From positions 1 to 32,566 of the forward strand of contig NZ_RCZP01000002.1 in NCBI RefSeq assembly GCF_006438825.1: 32,566 nucleotides of DNA, written 5' to 3'. This DNA comes from Muricoccus nepalensis (lineage in GTDB: Bacteria; Pseudomonadota; Alphaproteobacteria; Acetobacterales; Acetobacteraceae). The notes beneath the pieces were generated by a model. It made no database searches. It worked only from the letters and a program-made list of their open reading frames with translations, and was not told where the DNA came from. The translations under genes were made by a program, and so were the position numbers. Of the stretch, positions 7,805-15,230 are shown piece after piece (position 1 is the stretch's first letter; the number at the start of each line of letters is the position of its first letter).

Positions 7805-8581
7805 TCAGGCGAGGGCCAGCATCGCCCGGTACACCGGCCCCTCCGCCAGCGCGTAGGCCGTGGCGAAGTGGTTCGTCCCCTCCAGCACGATGGGCTCGAC
7901 GCCGAGGAGCGCCGCGAAGTCCTGGGACTGCCGGATGAACTCGGGGCTCTCCGCCGTGCCGTAGGCGATCACCACCGGCGCCGCGATGCGCGCGACGTGG
8001 TGCACGGGGCTCAGCGCCAGCGCCTCCGCCGCCTCCAGCGCCACATAGGCCCCGCGCGCCGAGAGCAGCGCGGGCTCCAGGTCGTAGAGGCCGGACAGCA
8101 GCGTGACGGAACGGAGAAGCGGCCCGACGCGCGGGTCCGTCGCGACCACCGCCGCCACATGCGCGCCCGAGGAATGCCCGGACAGGTGCAGCGGCCCCCG
8201 CGCCGCCGCCCAGAGGCAGGCCGCGACCACGTCCTCCACCATGTGCGGCAGGCGGAACTCGGGCAGCAGGCGGAAGTCCGGCACCGCCACGTCCAGCCCC
8301 GCCGCGACGAGCGCCGGCGCCGCCATCCCCGCATCCGCCCGCGTCAGGCTCCGCCAGGCGCCGCCGTGGACGTGCAGGTGGATGCCGCGCGCCGGCGGCC
8401 GGGCGCGGTAGAGGTCGAGCAGCCCCGCGCCGGTGTCGTGCACCTCCGGCGGGTGCGCCGCCCGCGCGGCCGCGGTGTCGGCGGCGTAGCGGGCGATCCA
8501 TTCCGCGGCGTCGGCGGCCCAAACGCGCTGGTCATAGGCCGCGTCCAGGCCGGCCTGGTCGTAGTCGCGCCAGACCTTCAT
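7805..8581 (-). CDS. Alpha/beta hydrolase, arylformamidase-like esterase
   Basis: A 258-residue cytoplasmic alpha/beta hydrolase. It has the oxyanion-hole motif HGGAW (72-76), the nucleophile elbow GHSSG (135-139, Ser137), a likely acid near Glu211 in 'YGTAESPEF', and the catalytic His238 in 'GTNHF'. The HGGxW form is shared by hormone-sensitive-lipase-type esterases and eukaryote-like kynurenine formamidases, and the short N-terminal part resembles the latter. The ATG at 8581 lies four bases after the stop of the Bug receptor gene, so the two are co-transcribed. In this context an ester, lactone or amide of a sugar acid or aromatic acid is a plausible substrate. The fold is certain; the substrate is not. 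Confidence 0.85.
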   Translation of the reverse strand: MKVWRDYDQAGLDAAYDQRVWAADAAEWIARYAADTAAARAAHPPEVHDTGAGLLDLYRARPPARGIHLHVHGGAWRSLTRADAGMAAPALVAAGLDVAVPDFRLLPEFRLPHMVEDVVAACLWAAARGPLHLSGHSSGAHVAAVVATDPRVGPLLRSVTLLSGLYDLEPALLSARGAYVALEAAEALALSPVHHVARIAAPVVIAYGTAESPEFIRQSQDFAALLGVEPIVLEGTNHFATAYALAEGPVYRAMLALA

Positions 8582-8585
8582 TCCC

Positions 8586-9566
8586 TCATTCCGGCCGGAT
8601 GTTGTGCTCGCGAATGATGGCGCCCCAGCGCTGCCGGTCGGCCGCGATCTGGCGCTGAAAATCTTCCCGCGTGCCGCCGAGCATCTGCAGCCCGTTCTCG
8701 GTGAAGCGCCGCTGCACCTCGGGCGCCTGCATGGCCCGGTTCAGCTCCGCGTTCCAGCGCGCCACCATGGCGTCCGGCGTGCGCCCGGGCAGCACCACCC
8801 CGAACCAGGAGGGGATGACGAAGCCCGGCAGCCCATCCTTCGAGATGACGGGAAGGTCGGGGATCAGCGGCGACGCCTCAGCCGCGCCATAGGCCACCGC
8901 GCGCAGACCGCCGTCCCGGATCTGGCCGAGGAACTCCGGCATGTTGCCGAACATCACGTCCACCCGCCCGGTCGAGATGTCGAGGATGGCCGGCGCGCCG
9001 CCGCGATAGGGCACCTGGGTGATGGTCGTGCCCGTCAGCGCCCCGAACAGGATGCAGGAGAGCTGCTGGCTCGACCCCGCGCCCACCGTCGCGCAGCTCG
9101 TGTTCCGCCCGCGCTCCTTCGCCAGCCGCGCGAGGTCCTGCCAGCTGCGGATCGGCGCGTTCGGCCCGGTGACGAGGATGTTGTAGACGGAGGCGATGTT
9201 CGTGACGGGGATGATGTCGCGGTCCACGTCATAGGGCAGCGGCTGCATCTGCGGCGTCACCGTCAAGATGCCCATGGAGGCCAGCAGGATGGTGTGCCCG
9301 TCCGGGTTGCTGCGCGTCAGCTCCTGCGTCGCCACCACGCCGCCGCCGCCGGTGCGGTTCTCCACCACCACCTGCTGGCCGACCTGCTTGCCCAGCTGCT
9401 CCGCCAGGATGCGGCCGAGCAGGTCCGAGGTGCCGCCGGGCGCGAAGGGGTTGAGGAAGCGGATGTCCCGCGTGAAGGGCGGGTCCGCCGCGCGCGACGC
9501 GACGGGGGCCAGGAACGCGGCGGCGGCCAGCAGGGCGGCGAGGCCGCGGCGGTGAGTGGTCTTCAT
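8586..9566 (-). CDS. Bug-family (TctC-like) periplasmic solute-binding protein
   Basis: A 326-residue receptor of the Bug family. The ATG at 9566 is preceded by AGGAGG at good spacing. The signal peptide ('MKTTHRRGLAALLAAAAFLA') is cleaved near Ala26-27. Landmarks are 'RFLNPFAPGGTSDLLGR', 'VVVENRTGGGGVVATQELTRSNPDGHT', 'TVGAGSSQQL' and 'TQVPYRGGAPAILDISTGRVDV'. It lies in the same direction between the enolase genes and the alpha/beta hydrolase gene, so it probably captures the substrate of this pathway in the periplasm. No TctA/TctB permease is present in the window. It is the same length as the receptor at 594 but clearly diverged from it, so the two are not a recent duplication. Confidence 0.93.
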   Translation of the reverse strand: MKTTHRRGLAALLAAAAFLAPVASRAADPPFTRDIRFLNPFAPGGTSDLLGRILAEQLGKQVGQQVVVENRTGGGGVVATQELTRSNPDGHTILLASMGILTVTPQMQPLPYDVDRDIIPVTNIASVYNILVTGPNAPIRSWQDLARLAKERGRNTSCATVGAGSSQQLSCILFGALTGTTITQVPYRGGAPAILDISTGRVDVMFGNMPEFLGQIRDGGLRAVAYGAAEASPLIPDLPVISKDGLPGFVIPSWFGVVLPGRTPDAMVARWNAELNRAMQAPEVQRRFTENGLQMLGGTREDFQRQIAADRQRWGAIIREHNIRPE

Positions 9567-9624
9567 GGGGTCCTCCTCTTGCGTCGCGCCGCCCTCGTGC
9601 CGGGACGGTCGTCAGGGATGGGGT

Positions 9625-10764
9625 TCAGACGTAGCCGGGGCCCTCGATCGCGGGATGGGCCCGCAGCCAGTCCTCGTCGACCTCCACGCCGAGGCCGGGC
9701 GCCTCGTTGGGCCGCACGCAGCCGTCCGCGCCGAGCGCCCAGGGCGTGCTCACCAGCGCGTCGCGGAAGAGGTTCCCGCGCGAGACGTCCGCCTCGAAAT
9801 AGCCGGGGTTGTCGATCGCGCAGAGGAAATGGATCGTCGCCGCCTGGTTCAGCCCGGTCATGGAGCTGTGCGGGTGGATCGGGATCTTGTGCGCGGAGGC
9901 GATGGCCGCGATCCGCAGCGCCTCCGTGATCCCCCCGCACTTGGAGAGGTCGGGCTGCCAGACGCCGATGCTGTCGTCCTCCAGCAGCGGCGCGAACTCG
10001 AAGCGGGTGAAGTGGTTCTCCCCCACCGCCAGCGGCGTGCGGCCGTAGCCCCGCGCCTCGCGGTAGGCGCGGCGGTCGTGGGGCGGGAAGGGCTCCTCCA
10101 GCCATCCCATCGCCAGCGCGTCCATCGCCGGCATCACCCGCCGCACGTCGGAGAGCGAGTAGGCGGTGTTGGCGTCGGCCAGGATGTCGATCCCCGCCCC
10201 GAAGGCGCGCCGCACCGCCTCCATCCGCGCGATGTCGTCGGGCACCGTGTCGCCGATCCGTAGCTTCACCGCGCGGTAGCCGGCCTCGATCATCGGCCGC
10301 GCCTCCTCCACCAGCGCCTCCGGCGGCTGGTAGCCGAGCGCGACGCCGCCGGCGTAGGCGGGCACCGCCCGCGCCGCGCCGCCCAGCAGCCGGTAGAGCG
10401 GCCAGCCCACCGCCTTCGCGCGGATGTCCCAGAGCGCCATGTCCAGCCCCGACATGGCGAGCGCGCAGCCCGCCCCCATGCCGTGGCTCGCGAGCTGCCC
10501 GCGGTAGATGCGGTTCCACACCCCCGTGGTGTCCGTCGCCTCCATGCCGACCACCAGCCGCCGCAGCGTCGTCTGCAGCAGCGCCGCAACGGCGGTGTGG
10601 GCGCGCCCGTGGTGGCTCTCGCCCCACCCCACCAGCCCGCTCTCGGTGACGACCTTCACCACCACCGCGTCCCGCTTCACCGCCCGACCGACGCCGAGCG
10701 CGACGCCGCCGCCCTCCGGCACGGGGAAGGAGGTCGGGAAGGCCTCGACCGACGCGATCCTCAT
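9625..10764 (-). CDS. MR/MLE enolase-superfamily enzyme (first of three paralogues)
   Basis: A 379-residue mandelate racemase/muconate lactonising enzyme homologue. The capping domain spans about 1-125 and the barrel about 130-360. Motifs in order: K167-L-R169 (the KxK position with Arg second), metal ligands Asp197 ('ADAN'), Glu223 ('WLEEP') and Glu249 ('VGEN'), Asp272 ('WQPD') and His299 ('HPHSS'). These spacings match mandelate racemase closely. Such enzymes abstract the proton alpha to a carboxylate, usually dehydrating or epimerising sugar acids. 'GENHFTRFEF' and 'HPHSS' distinguish it from the other two paralogues here, so it probably handles a different substrate or step. Its ATG overlaps the TGA of the preceding gene (ATGA). 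Confidence 0.9.
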   Translation of the reverse strand: MRIASVEAFPTSFPVPEGGGVALGVGRAVKRDAVVVKVVTESGLVGWGESHHGRAHTAVAALLQTTLRRLVVGMEATDTTGVWNRIYRGQLASHGMGAGCALAMSGLDMALWDIRAKAVGWPLYRLLGGAARAVPAYAGGVALGYQPPEALVEEARPMIEAGYRAVKLRIGDTVPDDIARMEAVRRAFGAGIDILADANTAYSLSDVRRVMPAMDALAMGWLEEPFPPHDRRAYREARGYGRTPLAVGENHFTRFEFAPLLEDDSIGVWQPDLSKCGGITEALRIAAIASAHKIPIHPHSSMTGLNQAATIHFLCAIDNPGYFEADVSRGNLFRDALVSTPWALGADGCVRPNEAPGLGVEVDEDWLRAHPAIEGPGYV

Positions 10765-11936
10765 GCCCGCCCCCCCTGGCCGTATTCCTGCAGGAAGGAT
10801 TCCCGCACCGTGATCCCGAGCCCCGGCCGGTCGGGGATGGCGACGTGCCCGTCCTCCACCGGGAAGCTCTCCTCGATGAGGTCGTGCAGCATCGGGTTGT
10901 GGCCGAGCGAGTACTCGAGGATGAAGCCCGCGCTCTGCGTCGCCGCCAGGTGCATCCCCGCGGCAAAAGCCGGCGCGCCCGACCACAGGTGCGGCGCGAG
11001 GCGCAGGTTGAAGGCCGAGGCGAGCGCCGAGATCCGCAGCCCCTCCGTCAGCCCGCCGGCGATGGCCAGGTCCGGCTGCAGCACGTCCGCCGCGCGAAGC
11101 TCGCAGATCTCGCGGAAGTCGTGCCGCGTGAACTCGCTCTCCCCCGCGCTGATCGGCACGGAGGAGGAGCGCCGCACCTCCGCCATGCCGGCCTTGTCGT
11201 CCGCGCTCACCGGCTCCTCGAACCAGAAGAGGTCGCAATCCTCCACCATCCGCGCGAAGGCCCGCGCCTCCGCGACGGTCCAGGTGCCGTGCGCGTCGGC
11301 CATCAGCCGGATGTCGGGGCCCAGCGCCTCGCGCGCCGCCCGCACCCGCGCCGCCGAGCGCGCGGGGGATCCGTCCATCACGCCCACGCGCATCTTCACC
11401 GCGCGGAACCCGGCCTGGTCGCAGTAGCCCTGCAACTGCGCGCCGATCTTCGCCGCGTCCGCCCAGCCGCCCGAGGCATAGGCCGGCATCCGCTCCACGC
11501 GCCGCCCGCCGAGCAGCCGCCAGACCGGCACGCCCAGCGACTTGCCGAGGATGTCCCAGAGCGCGACGTCCACCCCCGCGATCGCGGAAATCGACAGCCC
11601 CCGCCGCCCCACCTGCGGCAGCGCGTAGCCGCCGGCCACCGCGTATCCCTCGCGCGGCGTGTTGTACATCACGTCCCACAGGCGGGAGATGTCGCGCGGG
11701 TCCTGCCCCACCAGCAGCGGCGCGTAGTCGTCGTTGACGATGGCCGCGAGCCCGGCGCAGGCGGCGGCGCTTCCCACCCCCGCCTTGGCCTCGCCCCAGC
11801 CGGTGATGCCGCACGCCGTCTCGACGCGGACGATGACGGAATCGAAGGTCGGCACGCGGCCGAAGTCGCTCGTGTGCTGGCGCTCGTAGGGGATGGGCAC
11901 GCGGCACCAGGTGGCGTGGACGCGGGCGATCCTCAT
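10761..11936 (-). CDS. MR/MLE enolase-superfamily enzyme (second paralogue)
   Basis: A 391-residue enolase-superfamily member. The second-sphere motif is K181-M-R183. The magnesium ligands are Asp214 ('ADAH'), Glu240 ('WFEEP') and Glu266 ('AGES'), followed by Asp289 ('LQPD') and His316 ('APHLW'). This gives a complete acid-sugar dehydratase-like site with Lys181 and the His316/Asp289 dyad as candidate bases. An insertion of about 12 residues in the capping domain ('YNTPREGYAVAGGYALPQVG') distinguishes it from its neighbours and probably shapes substrate specificity. Both ends overlap adjacent genes by four bases (with the dehydrogenase at 11933-11936 and the first enolase at 10761-10764), so translation is coupled. 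Precise substrate unknown; a hexarate, hexonate or their lactone is the likeliest class. Confidence 0.9.
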   Translation of the reverse strand: MRIARVHATWCRVPIPYERQHTSDFGRVPTFDSVIVRVETACGITGWGEAKAGVGSAAACAGLAAIVNDDYAPLLVGQDPRDISRLWDVMYNTPREGYAVAGGYALPQVGRRGLSISAIAGVDVALWDILGKSLGVPVWRLLGGRRVERMPAYASGGWADAAKIGAQLQGYCDQAGFRAVKMRVGVMDGSPARSAARVRAAREALGPDIRLMADAHGTWTVAEARAFARMVEDCDLFWFEEPVSADDKAGMAEVRRSSSVPISAGESEFTRHDFREICELRAADVLQPDLAIAGGLTEGLRISALASAFNLRLAPHLWSGAPAFAAGMHLAATQSAGFILEYSLGHNPMLHDLIEESFPVEDGHVAIPDRPGLGITVRESFLQEYGQGGRA

Positions 11937-12931
11937 GCGGGCATCCCCTCGGGCACGGGATGGCCCAGGGCCGCGCGACGCGCGCGCGACGCCTCCCAGG
12001 CCTCGGGGTTGATGAAGGAGCGCGGGCGCTCGCCCGCCAGGATGCGCACCACCTCCTCGGCGGCGCCGACGCTCATGCGCACCATCGCCTCCCCGCTCAG
12101 CCCCGCCGCGTGCGGCGTCAGGATGACGTTGGGCAGGGCGCGCAGCGGGTGGCCGGCGTCCAGCGGCTGCACGTCGAACACGTCCAGCGCCGCGCCGCCG
12201 ATGCGCCCCGCGCCGAGCGCGTCCAGCAGCGCCGCCCCGTCCACCACCGGCCCGCGCGCCAGGTTCAGCAGCCAGGCGCCGGGCTTCATCCGCGCGATCC
12301 GCGCGGCCGAGACCAGCCCGCGCGTCTCGGGCGTCAGCGGGCAGGCGAGCGCGACGAAGTCGCTTTCCGCGAACAGCGCGTCCAGCTCCGCCCGCTCCAC
12401 GCCCTGGGGCATGGGGGCCTCGCCGCGCCGGTGCCCCAGCACCCGCATGCGGAACCCGGCCGAGGCGATATCCGCCAGCCGCGTGCCCACCGCGCCCATG
12501 CCGACGATGCCGAGCGTCCGCCCCCGCAGCTCGAAGGCGCCGGCCGTTCGCGCGCGGGACCGCTCCCAGCCCTCCGAGAGCAGCGCCGCGTGCATCGTCT
12601 CCACGCGCCGCGCGATGGCGAGCATCTGCCCGATGGCGAATTCCGCGACCGAATCCGCGTTGGCGCCGGGCACGTTGGCGACGAGCACCGCCTGCGCCGT
12701 GCAGTCCTCCACCGGGATCATGTCCAGCCCCACGCCCTGCCGCACCGCGGCCAGCAGGCGCGGCGCGCGGGCGGAGAGGTCGTCGGGCAGCTTCCGCCGG
12801 ACCACCACGGCGTCCGCCCGCGCCAGCAGCGCGTCCAGCCCGCCCGCGCCGGGCAGCTCAATCGCGTGCCCGGCGGCGCGCAGCACGGCCTCGCCGGCGG
12901 GGTCCATGGGGTCGGTGAGGGCGACCAGCAT
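11933..12931 (-). CDS. D-2-hydroxyacid dehydrogenase family protein
   Basis: A 332-residue NAD(P)-dependent 2-hydroxyacid dehydrogenase. The Rossmann signature GMGAVG is at 144-149 and the substrate Arg226 lies in 'NLARG'. The usual catalytic His274 is in 'LTPHAAG'. The position that normally carries the catalytic Glu (in 'DVF-x-x-EP') reads 'DVFDVQP', with Gln255; related proteins may share this, so loss of activity cannot be assumed. The family reduces 2-keto acids or oxidises D-2-hydroxy acids. Lying between enolase genes that would form 2-keto-3-deoxy acids, it could process such a product. Its stop is followed by the next enolase start with a four-base overlap, and its start lies one base after the stop of the third enolase gene. 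Confidence 0.9.
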   Translation of the reverse strand: MLVALTDPMDPAGEAVLRAAGHAIELPGAGGLDALLARADAVVVRRKLPDDLSARAPRLLAAVRQGVGLDMIPVEDCTAQAVLVANVPGANADSVAEFAIGQMLAIARRVETMHAALLSEGWERSRARTAGAFELRGRTLGIVGMGAVGTRLADIASAGFRMRVLGHRRGEAPMPQGVERAELDALFAESDFVALACPLTPETRGLVSAARIARMKPGAWLLNLARGPVVDGAALLDALGAGRIGGAALDVFDVQPLDAGHPLRALPNVILTPHAAGLSGEAMVRMSVGAAEEVVRILAGERPRSFINPEAWEASRARRAALGHPVPEGMPA

Positions 12932-12932
12932 C

Positions 12933-14072
12933 TCAGGCCACCTTGTACTGCGCGAGGATGGCGGGATCGACCTCGATGCCCAGGCCCGGCCCGTCGGGCA
13001 CGCGCACGATGCCGCCGCGCTGCACGATGGGGTCGCGCGCCAGGTGGTCGCGCAACGGGTTCGGCGTCTGCTCGAACTCCAGCATCGGCGGCATCGGGCG
13101 GAAGGCAGGGGGCGTGTCGGGCAGGGCCGCCAGGAACTGCACGGTGGCGGCGAGCCCGATCGCCGATCCCCAGGCGTGCGGCACGCACTCCACCCCGTGC
13201 GCCGAGGCCATGGCGGCGATCTTGCGGCACTCGCTGATGCCGCCGGCCGCGCAGACGTCGGGCTGCACGATGTCCATCGCCTTGCGCGCGATCACGTCGC
13301 GGAAGCCCCAGCGCGTGAAGTCGTTCTCGCCCCCGGCCACGGCCATGTCGAGCGCGCGCGTGACCTCGACGTAGCCGTCGTGGTCCTCGGGGCTCACCGG
13401 CTCCTCGAACCAGAGGATGTCGTGCTCCTCCATCGCGCGGCCGAGCCGGATGGCCTGGGGCACGGTGAAGCAGTGGTTGGCGTCCACCGCCAGCTTCACG
13501 TCGGGCCCGATCGCCTGCCGCACCGCCGCCACGCGCCGCAGGTCGAGCTTGGGGTCGCCGAGCCCGATCTTCATCTTGATCGCGCGGAAGCCCTGCGCCG
13601 CGTAGTCCCGCGCCTCCTCCACCGCCTCCTCGACCAGCCGGTCCATGTCGATGAAGTAGAGGCCCGTGGCGTAGGCCTGCACCTCCGTCCGGTGCGCGCC
13701 ACCGATCAGCTTGTGGACGGGCCGCCCCACCGCGCGGCCCATGATGTCCCACAGCGCGATGTCGATGCCCGACAGCGCGGCGATGGTCATCCCCGTCAGC
13801 CCGTAGTCCTTGATGCGGTTGTAGAGGTCCTCCCAGACCACCTCGACGTCGAAGGGGTCGCGGCCGATGACGCGGGCGCGGTACTGGGTGTCGATGATGG
13901 TCTTGTTGACCATCGCCGGCCCGTAGCACTCGCCCCAGCCGGTGATCCCCTCGTCCGTGCGGATCTCCACGATGCAGGAGGCGCGCGTCGTGTAGAGCCA
14001 GCCGCGCGCCGAGGTGAAGGGCTGCTCCACCTTCGACTGCAGCACGTGGGTGATGACGTCGGTGACTTTCAT
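12933..14072 (-). CDS. MR/MLE enolase-superfamily enzyme, galactarolactone cycloisomerase-like
   Basis: A 379-residue enolase-superfamily enzyme with the full KxK motif (K166-M-K168). The metal ligands are Asp197 ('VDANH'), Glu223 ('WFEEP') and Glu249 ('GGEN'), then Asp271 ('QPDVC') and His299 ('VPHAWG'). From memory of the family, 'SGIDIALWDI', 'YATG', 'DANH', 'VPH-x-WG', 'EF-x-x-T-x-NP' and the terminal 'DGPGLGIE' resemble Agrobacterium galactarolactone cycloisomerase (Gci). Gci opens D-galactaro-1,4-lactone to 3-deoxy-2-keto-hexarate. That lactone arises from uronate dehydrogenase, which is also in this window (29123). It is the first structural gene after the regulator, with a 34-bp gap. 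The superfamily is certain; the Gci assignment is a hypothesis. Confidence 0.85.
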   Translation of the reverse strand: MKVTDVITHVLQSKVEQPFTSARGWLYTTRASCIVEIRTDEGITGWGECYGPAMVNKTIIDTQYRARVIGRDPFDVEVVWEDLYNRIKDYGLTGMTIAALSGIDIALWDIMGRAVGRPVHKLIGGAHRTEVQAYATGLYFIDMDRLVEEAVEEARDYAAQGFRAIKMKIGLGDPKLDLRRVAAVRQAIGPDVKLAVDANHCFTVPQAIRLGRAMEEHDILWFEEPVSPEDHDGYVEVTRALDMAVAGGENDFTRWGFRDVIARKAMDIVQPDVCAAGGISECRKIAAMASAHGVECVPHAWGSAIGLAATVQFLAALPDTPPAFRPMPPMLEFEQTPNPLRDHLARDPIVQRGGIVRVPDGPGLGIEVDPAILAQYKVA

Positions 14073-14106
14073 GCGCTTCTTCGTTTCCTCCGTGCGGGCC
14101 CAGGCC

Positions 14107-14844
14107 TCAGTCGCCGCGCGCCCGCCGTTCCAGCAGCTCGATCCAGTAGCTCTCCACGCCCCGCAGGTGCCCGCCCATGGCCGCCTCTGCGCGCTCGGCG
14201 TCGCCCGCCGCCACGGCGTCGCGCATGGCCCGGTGCTGGCTCTGCGAGAGCGGCGCGCGCGTGCCGTCCGCGAAGAAGGCGCGGCGGCGGTTGCGGGACA
14301 TGAGGTAGAAGGCGTTCACCACCCGCAGGAAGACGTGGTTCCCCGTGGCCTCCACCAGCGCCAGGTGGAAGGCGGCGTCGTGGTCGGCCGGGTTCTCGCC
14401 GGCGGCGATCGCGCGGTCGGTCGCCTCCAGGATCCCGTCCAGCCGGGCGATGTCCGCCGCCTGCCGGCGCTCGGCCGCGAGCCGCACGCCCTGCATCTCG
14501 AGGATGCGGCGAAGCTCCACCACCTCCCGCACCTCCGCCTCCGTCAGCGGGATGCCGAGCTCCGCCTGCAGCACGATCGCCTCGATGGAGCCCTGCTTCT
14601 CCGCCGGGCGCAGGTAGATGCCGGAATTCGGCCGCCGCTCGATCAGCCGCAGCGTCTCGAGCACGGCCAGCGCCTCGCGCACCGCGCCGCGCCCGACGCC
14701 GAAGCGCTCCGCCAGCTCCCGCTCGGAGGGCAGCCGGTCCCCCGCCTCCAGGCGGCGATGGGCGATGAAGGGAAGCAGCCGCCCGATGAGGTTCGCCCGC
14801 TCGTCGGGGACGATCCCCCTTTGACGGCCATCCAGATTGGTCAT
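14107..14844 (-). CDS. FadR/GntR-family (FCD domain) transcriptional regulator
   Basis: I take the ATG at 14844, giving 245 residues; an upstream TTG (14880) would place the operators inside the gene. The N-terminal winged helix covers about 10-80 and contains 'RLPSERELAERFGVGRGAVREAL', split here by its recognition turn, and the wing 'RRPNSGIYLRP'. The C-terminal FCD domain, all helical, carries Asp and His residues typical of its metal and ligand site ('DHDAAFHLALVEATGN', 'SQHRAM', 'GGHLRG'). FCD regulators respond to carboxylates and usually repress adjacent sugar-acid genes. It heads the minus-strand cluster and faces the NIPSNAP gene across two palindromic operators. No Shine-Dalgarno is visible before the ATG, so the mRNA may be leaderless. 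Confidence 0.9.
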   Translation of the reverse strand: MTNLDGRQRGIVPDERANLIGRLLPFIAHRRLEAGDRLPSERELAERFGVGRGAVREALAVLETLRLIERRPNSGIYLRPAEKQGSIEAIVLQAELGIPLTEAEVREVVELRRILEMQGVRLAAERRQAADIARLDGILEATDRAIAAGENPADHDAAFHLALVEATGNHVFLRVVNAFYLMSRNRRRAFFADGTRAPLSQSQHRAMRDAVAAGDAERAEAAMGGHLRGVESYWIELLERRARGD

Positions 14845-14849
14845 ACCAA
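14821..14849 (+). promoter_or_regulatory. Possible promoter toward the NIPSNAP gene
   Basis: TTGACG (14821-14826) lies 17 bases before TACCAA (14844-14849). The -35 is good and the -10 is weak. The -10 overlaps the first regulator palindrome, so binding there would block RNA polymerase. On the opposite strand TTGCGG (14880-14875) with an 18-base gap to TACCAA could drive the regulator, with a start very near its ATG. Confidence 0.3.
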
Positions 14850-14863
14850 ATTGGTAGGACCAA
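14837..14863. promoter_or_regulatory. Tandem GntR/FadR-type operators
   Basis: Two perfect palindromes stand side by side: TTGGTCATACCAA (14837-14849) and TTGGTAGGACCAA (14851-14863), one base apart, with centres 14 bp apart. Both fit the TNGTNNNACNA consensus known for FadR-subfamily GntR regulators. The central CAT of the first is the reverse complement of the regulator's own ATG. Autorepression plus control of the divergent gene is therefore likely. Confidence 0.82.
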
Positions 14864-14906
14864 AGAGAGCGGGGCCGCAAGGGGCTTCCGCCGGGGGAGG
14901 GGACGC

Positions 14907-15230
14907 ATGATCGTCGAGGAGCGGATCTACACGCTGCAGGCCGGGCAGGCCGCCGCCTATGTCGCGGCCTACGAGGCTGAGGGGATGGCCATCCAGAAGC
15001 CCATCCTCGGCCGGATGGTCGGCTACTACACGACGGAGTTCGGCCCCCTGAACCAGGTGGTCCATCTCTGGGCCTATGAGAGCCTTGCCGAGCGCACGGA
15101 GCGCCGCGCCCACCTCCTCGCCGATCCCGCCTGGAAAGCCTACGCGGCGAAGGTCCGCCCGATGGTGGTGACGCAGGAGAACAAGCTTCTCACCCCCGCG
15201 CCCTTCCTGCGCGTCACCTGGCAGGACTAG
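14907..15230 (+). CDS. NIPSNAP family protein
   Basis: A complete 107-residue single-domain NIPSNAP protein (ferredoxin-like alpha/beta barrel of the dimeric type). It begins 'MIVEERIYTLQAGQAAAYV', has the characteristic 'VHLWAYESLAERTERRAHL' helix after a beta strand, then 'DPAWKAYAAKV', and ends with a strand. The ATG at 14907 follows GGGGAGGGGA. The biochemical role of bacterial NIPSNAP proteins is poorly defined. They often sit beside catabolic genes, as here, divergent from a GntR regulator and sharing its operators. Its TAG overlaps the stop codon of the convergent epimerase gene in the sequence CTAG. No signal peptide; cytoplasmic. Confidence 0.9.
   Translation: MIVEERIYTLQAGQAAAYVAAYEAEGMAIQKPILGRMVGYYTTEFGPLNQVVHLWAYESLAERTERRAHLLADPAWKAYAAKVRPMVVTQENKLLTPAPFLRVTWQD

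Noticed and set aside
5090-8617. A 1175-residue open frame on the plus strand opposite the hydroxylase and hydrolase genes
   Set aside because: It is rich in Arg, His and Pro, has no recognisable domain, and is antisense to two well-supported genes. Long antisense frames are expected at this GC content.
14845-14880. A TTG at 14880 as start of the GntR regulator
   Set aside because: It would place both operators inside the coding region and adds 12 residues with no domain character; the ATG at 14844 fits better.
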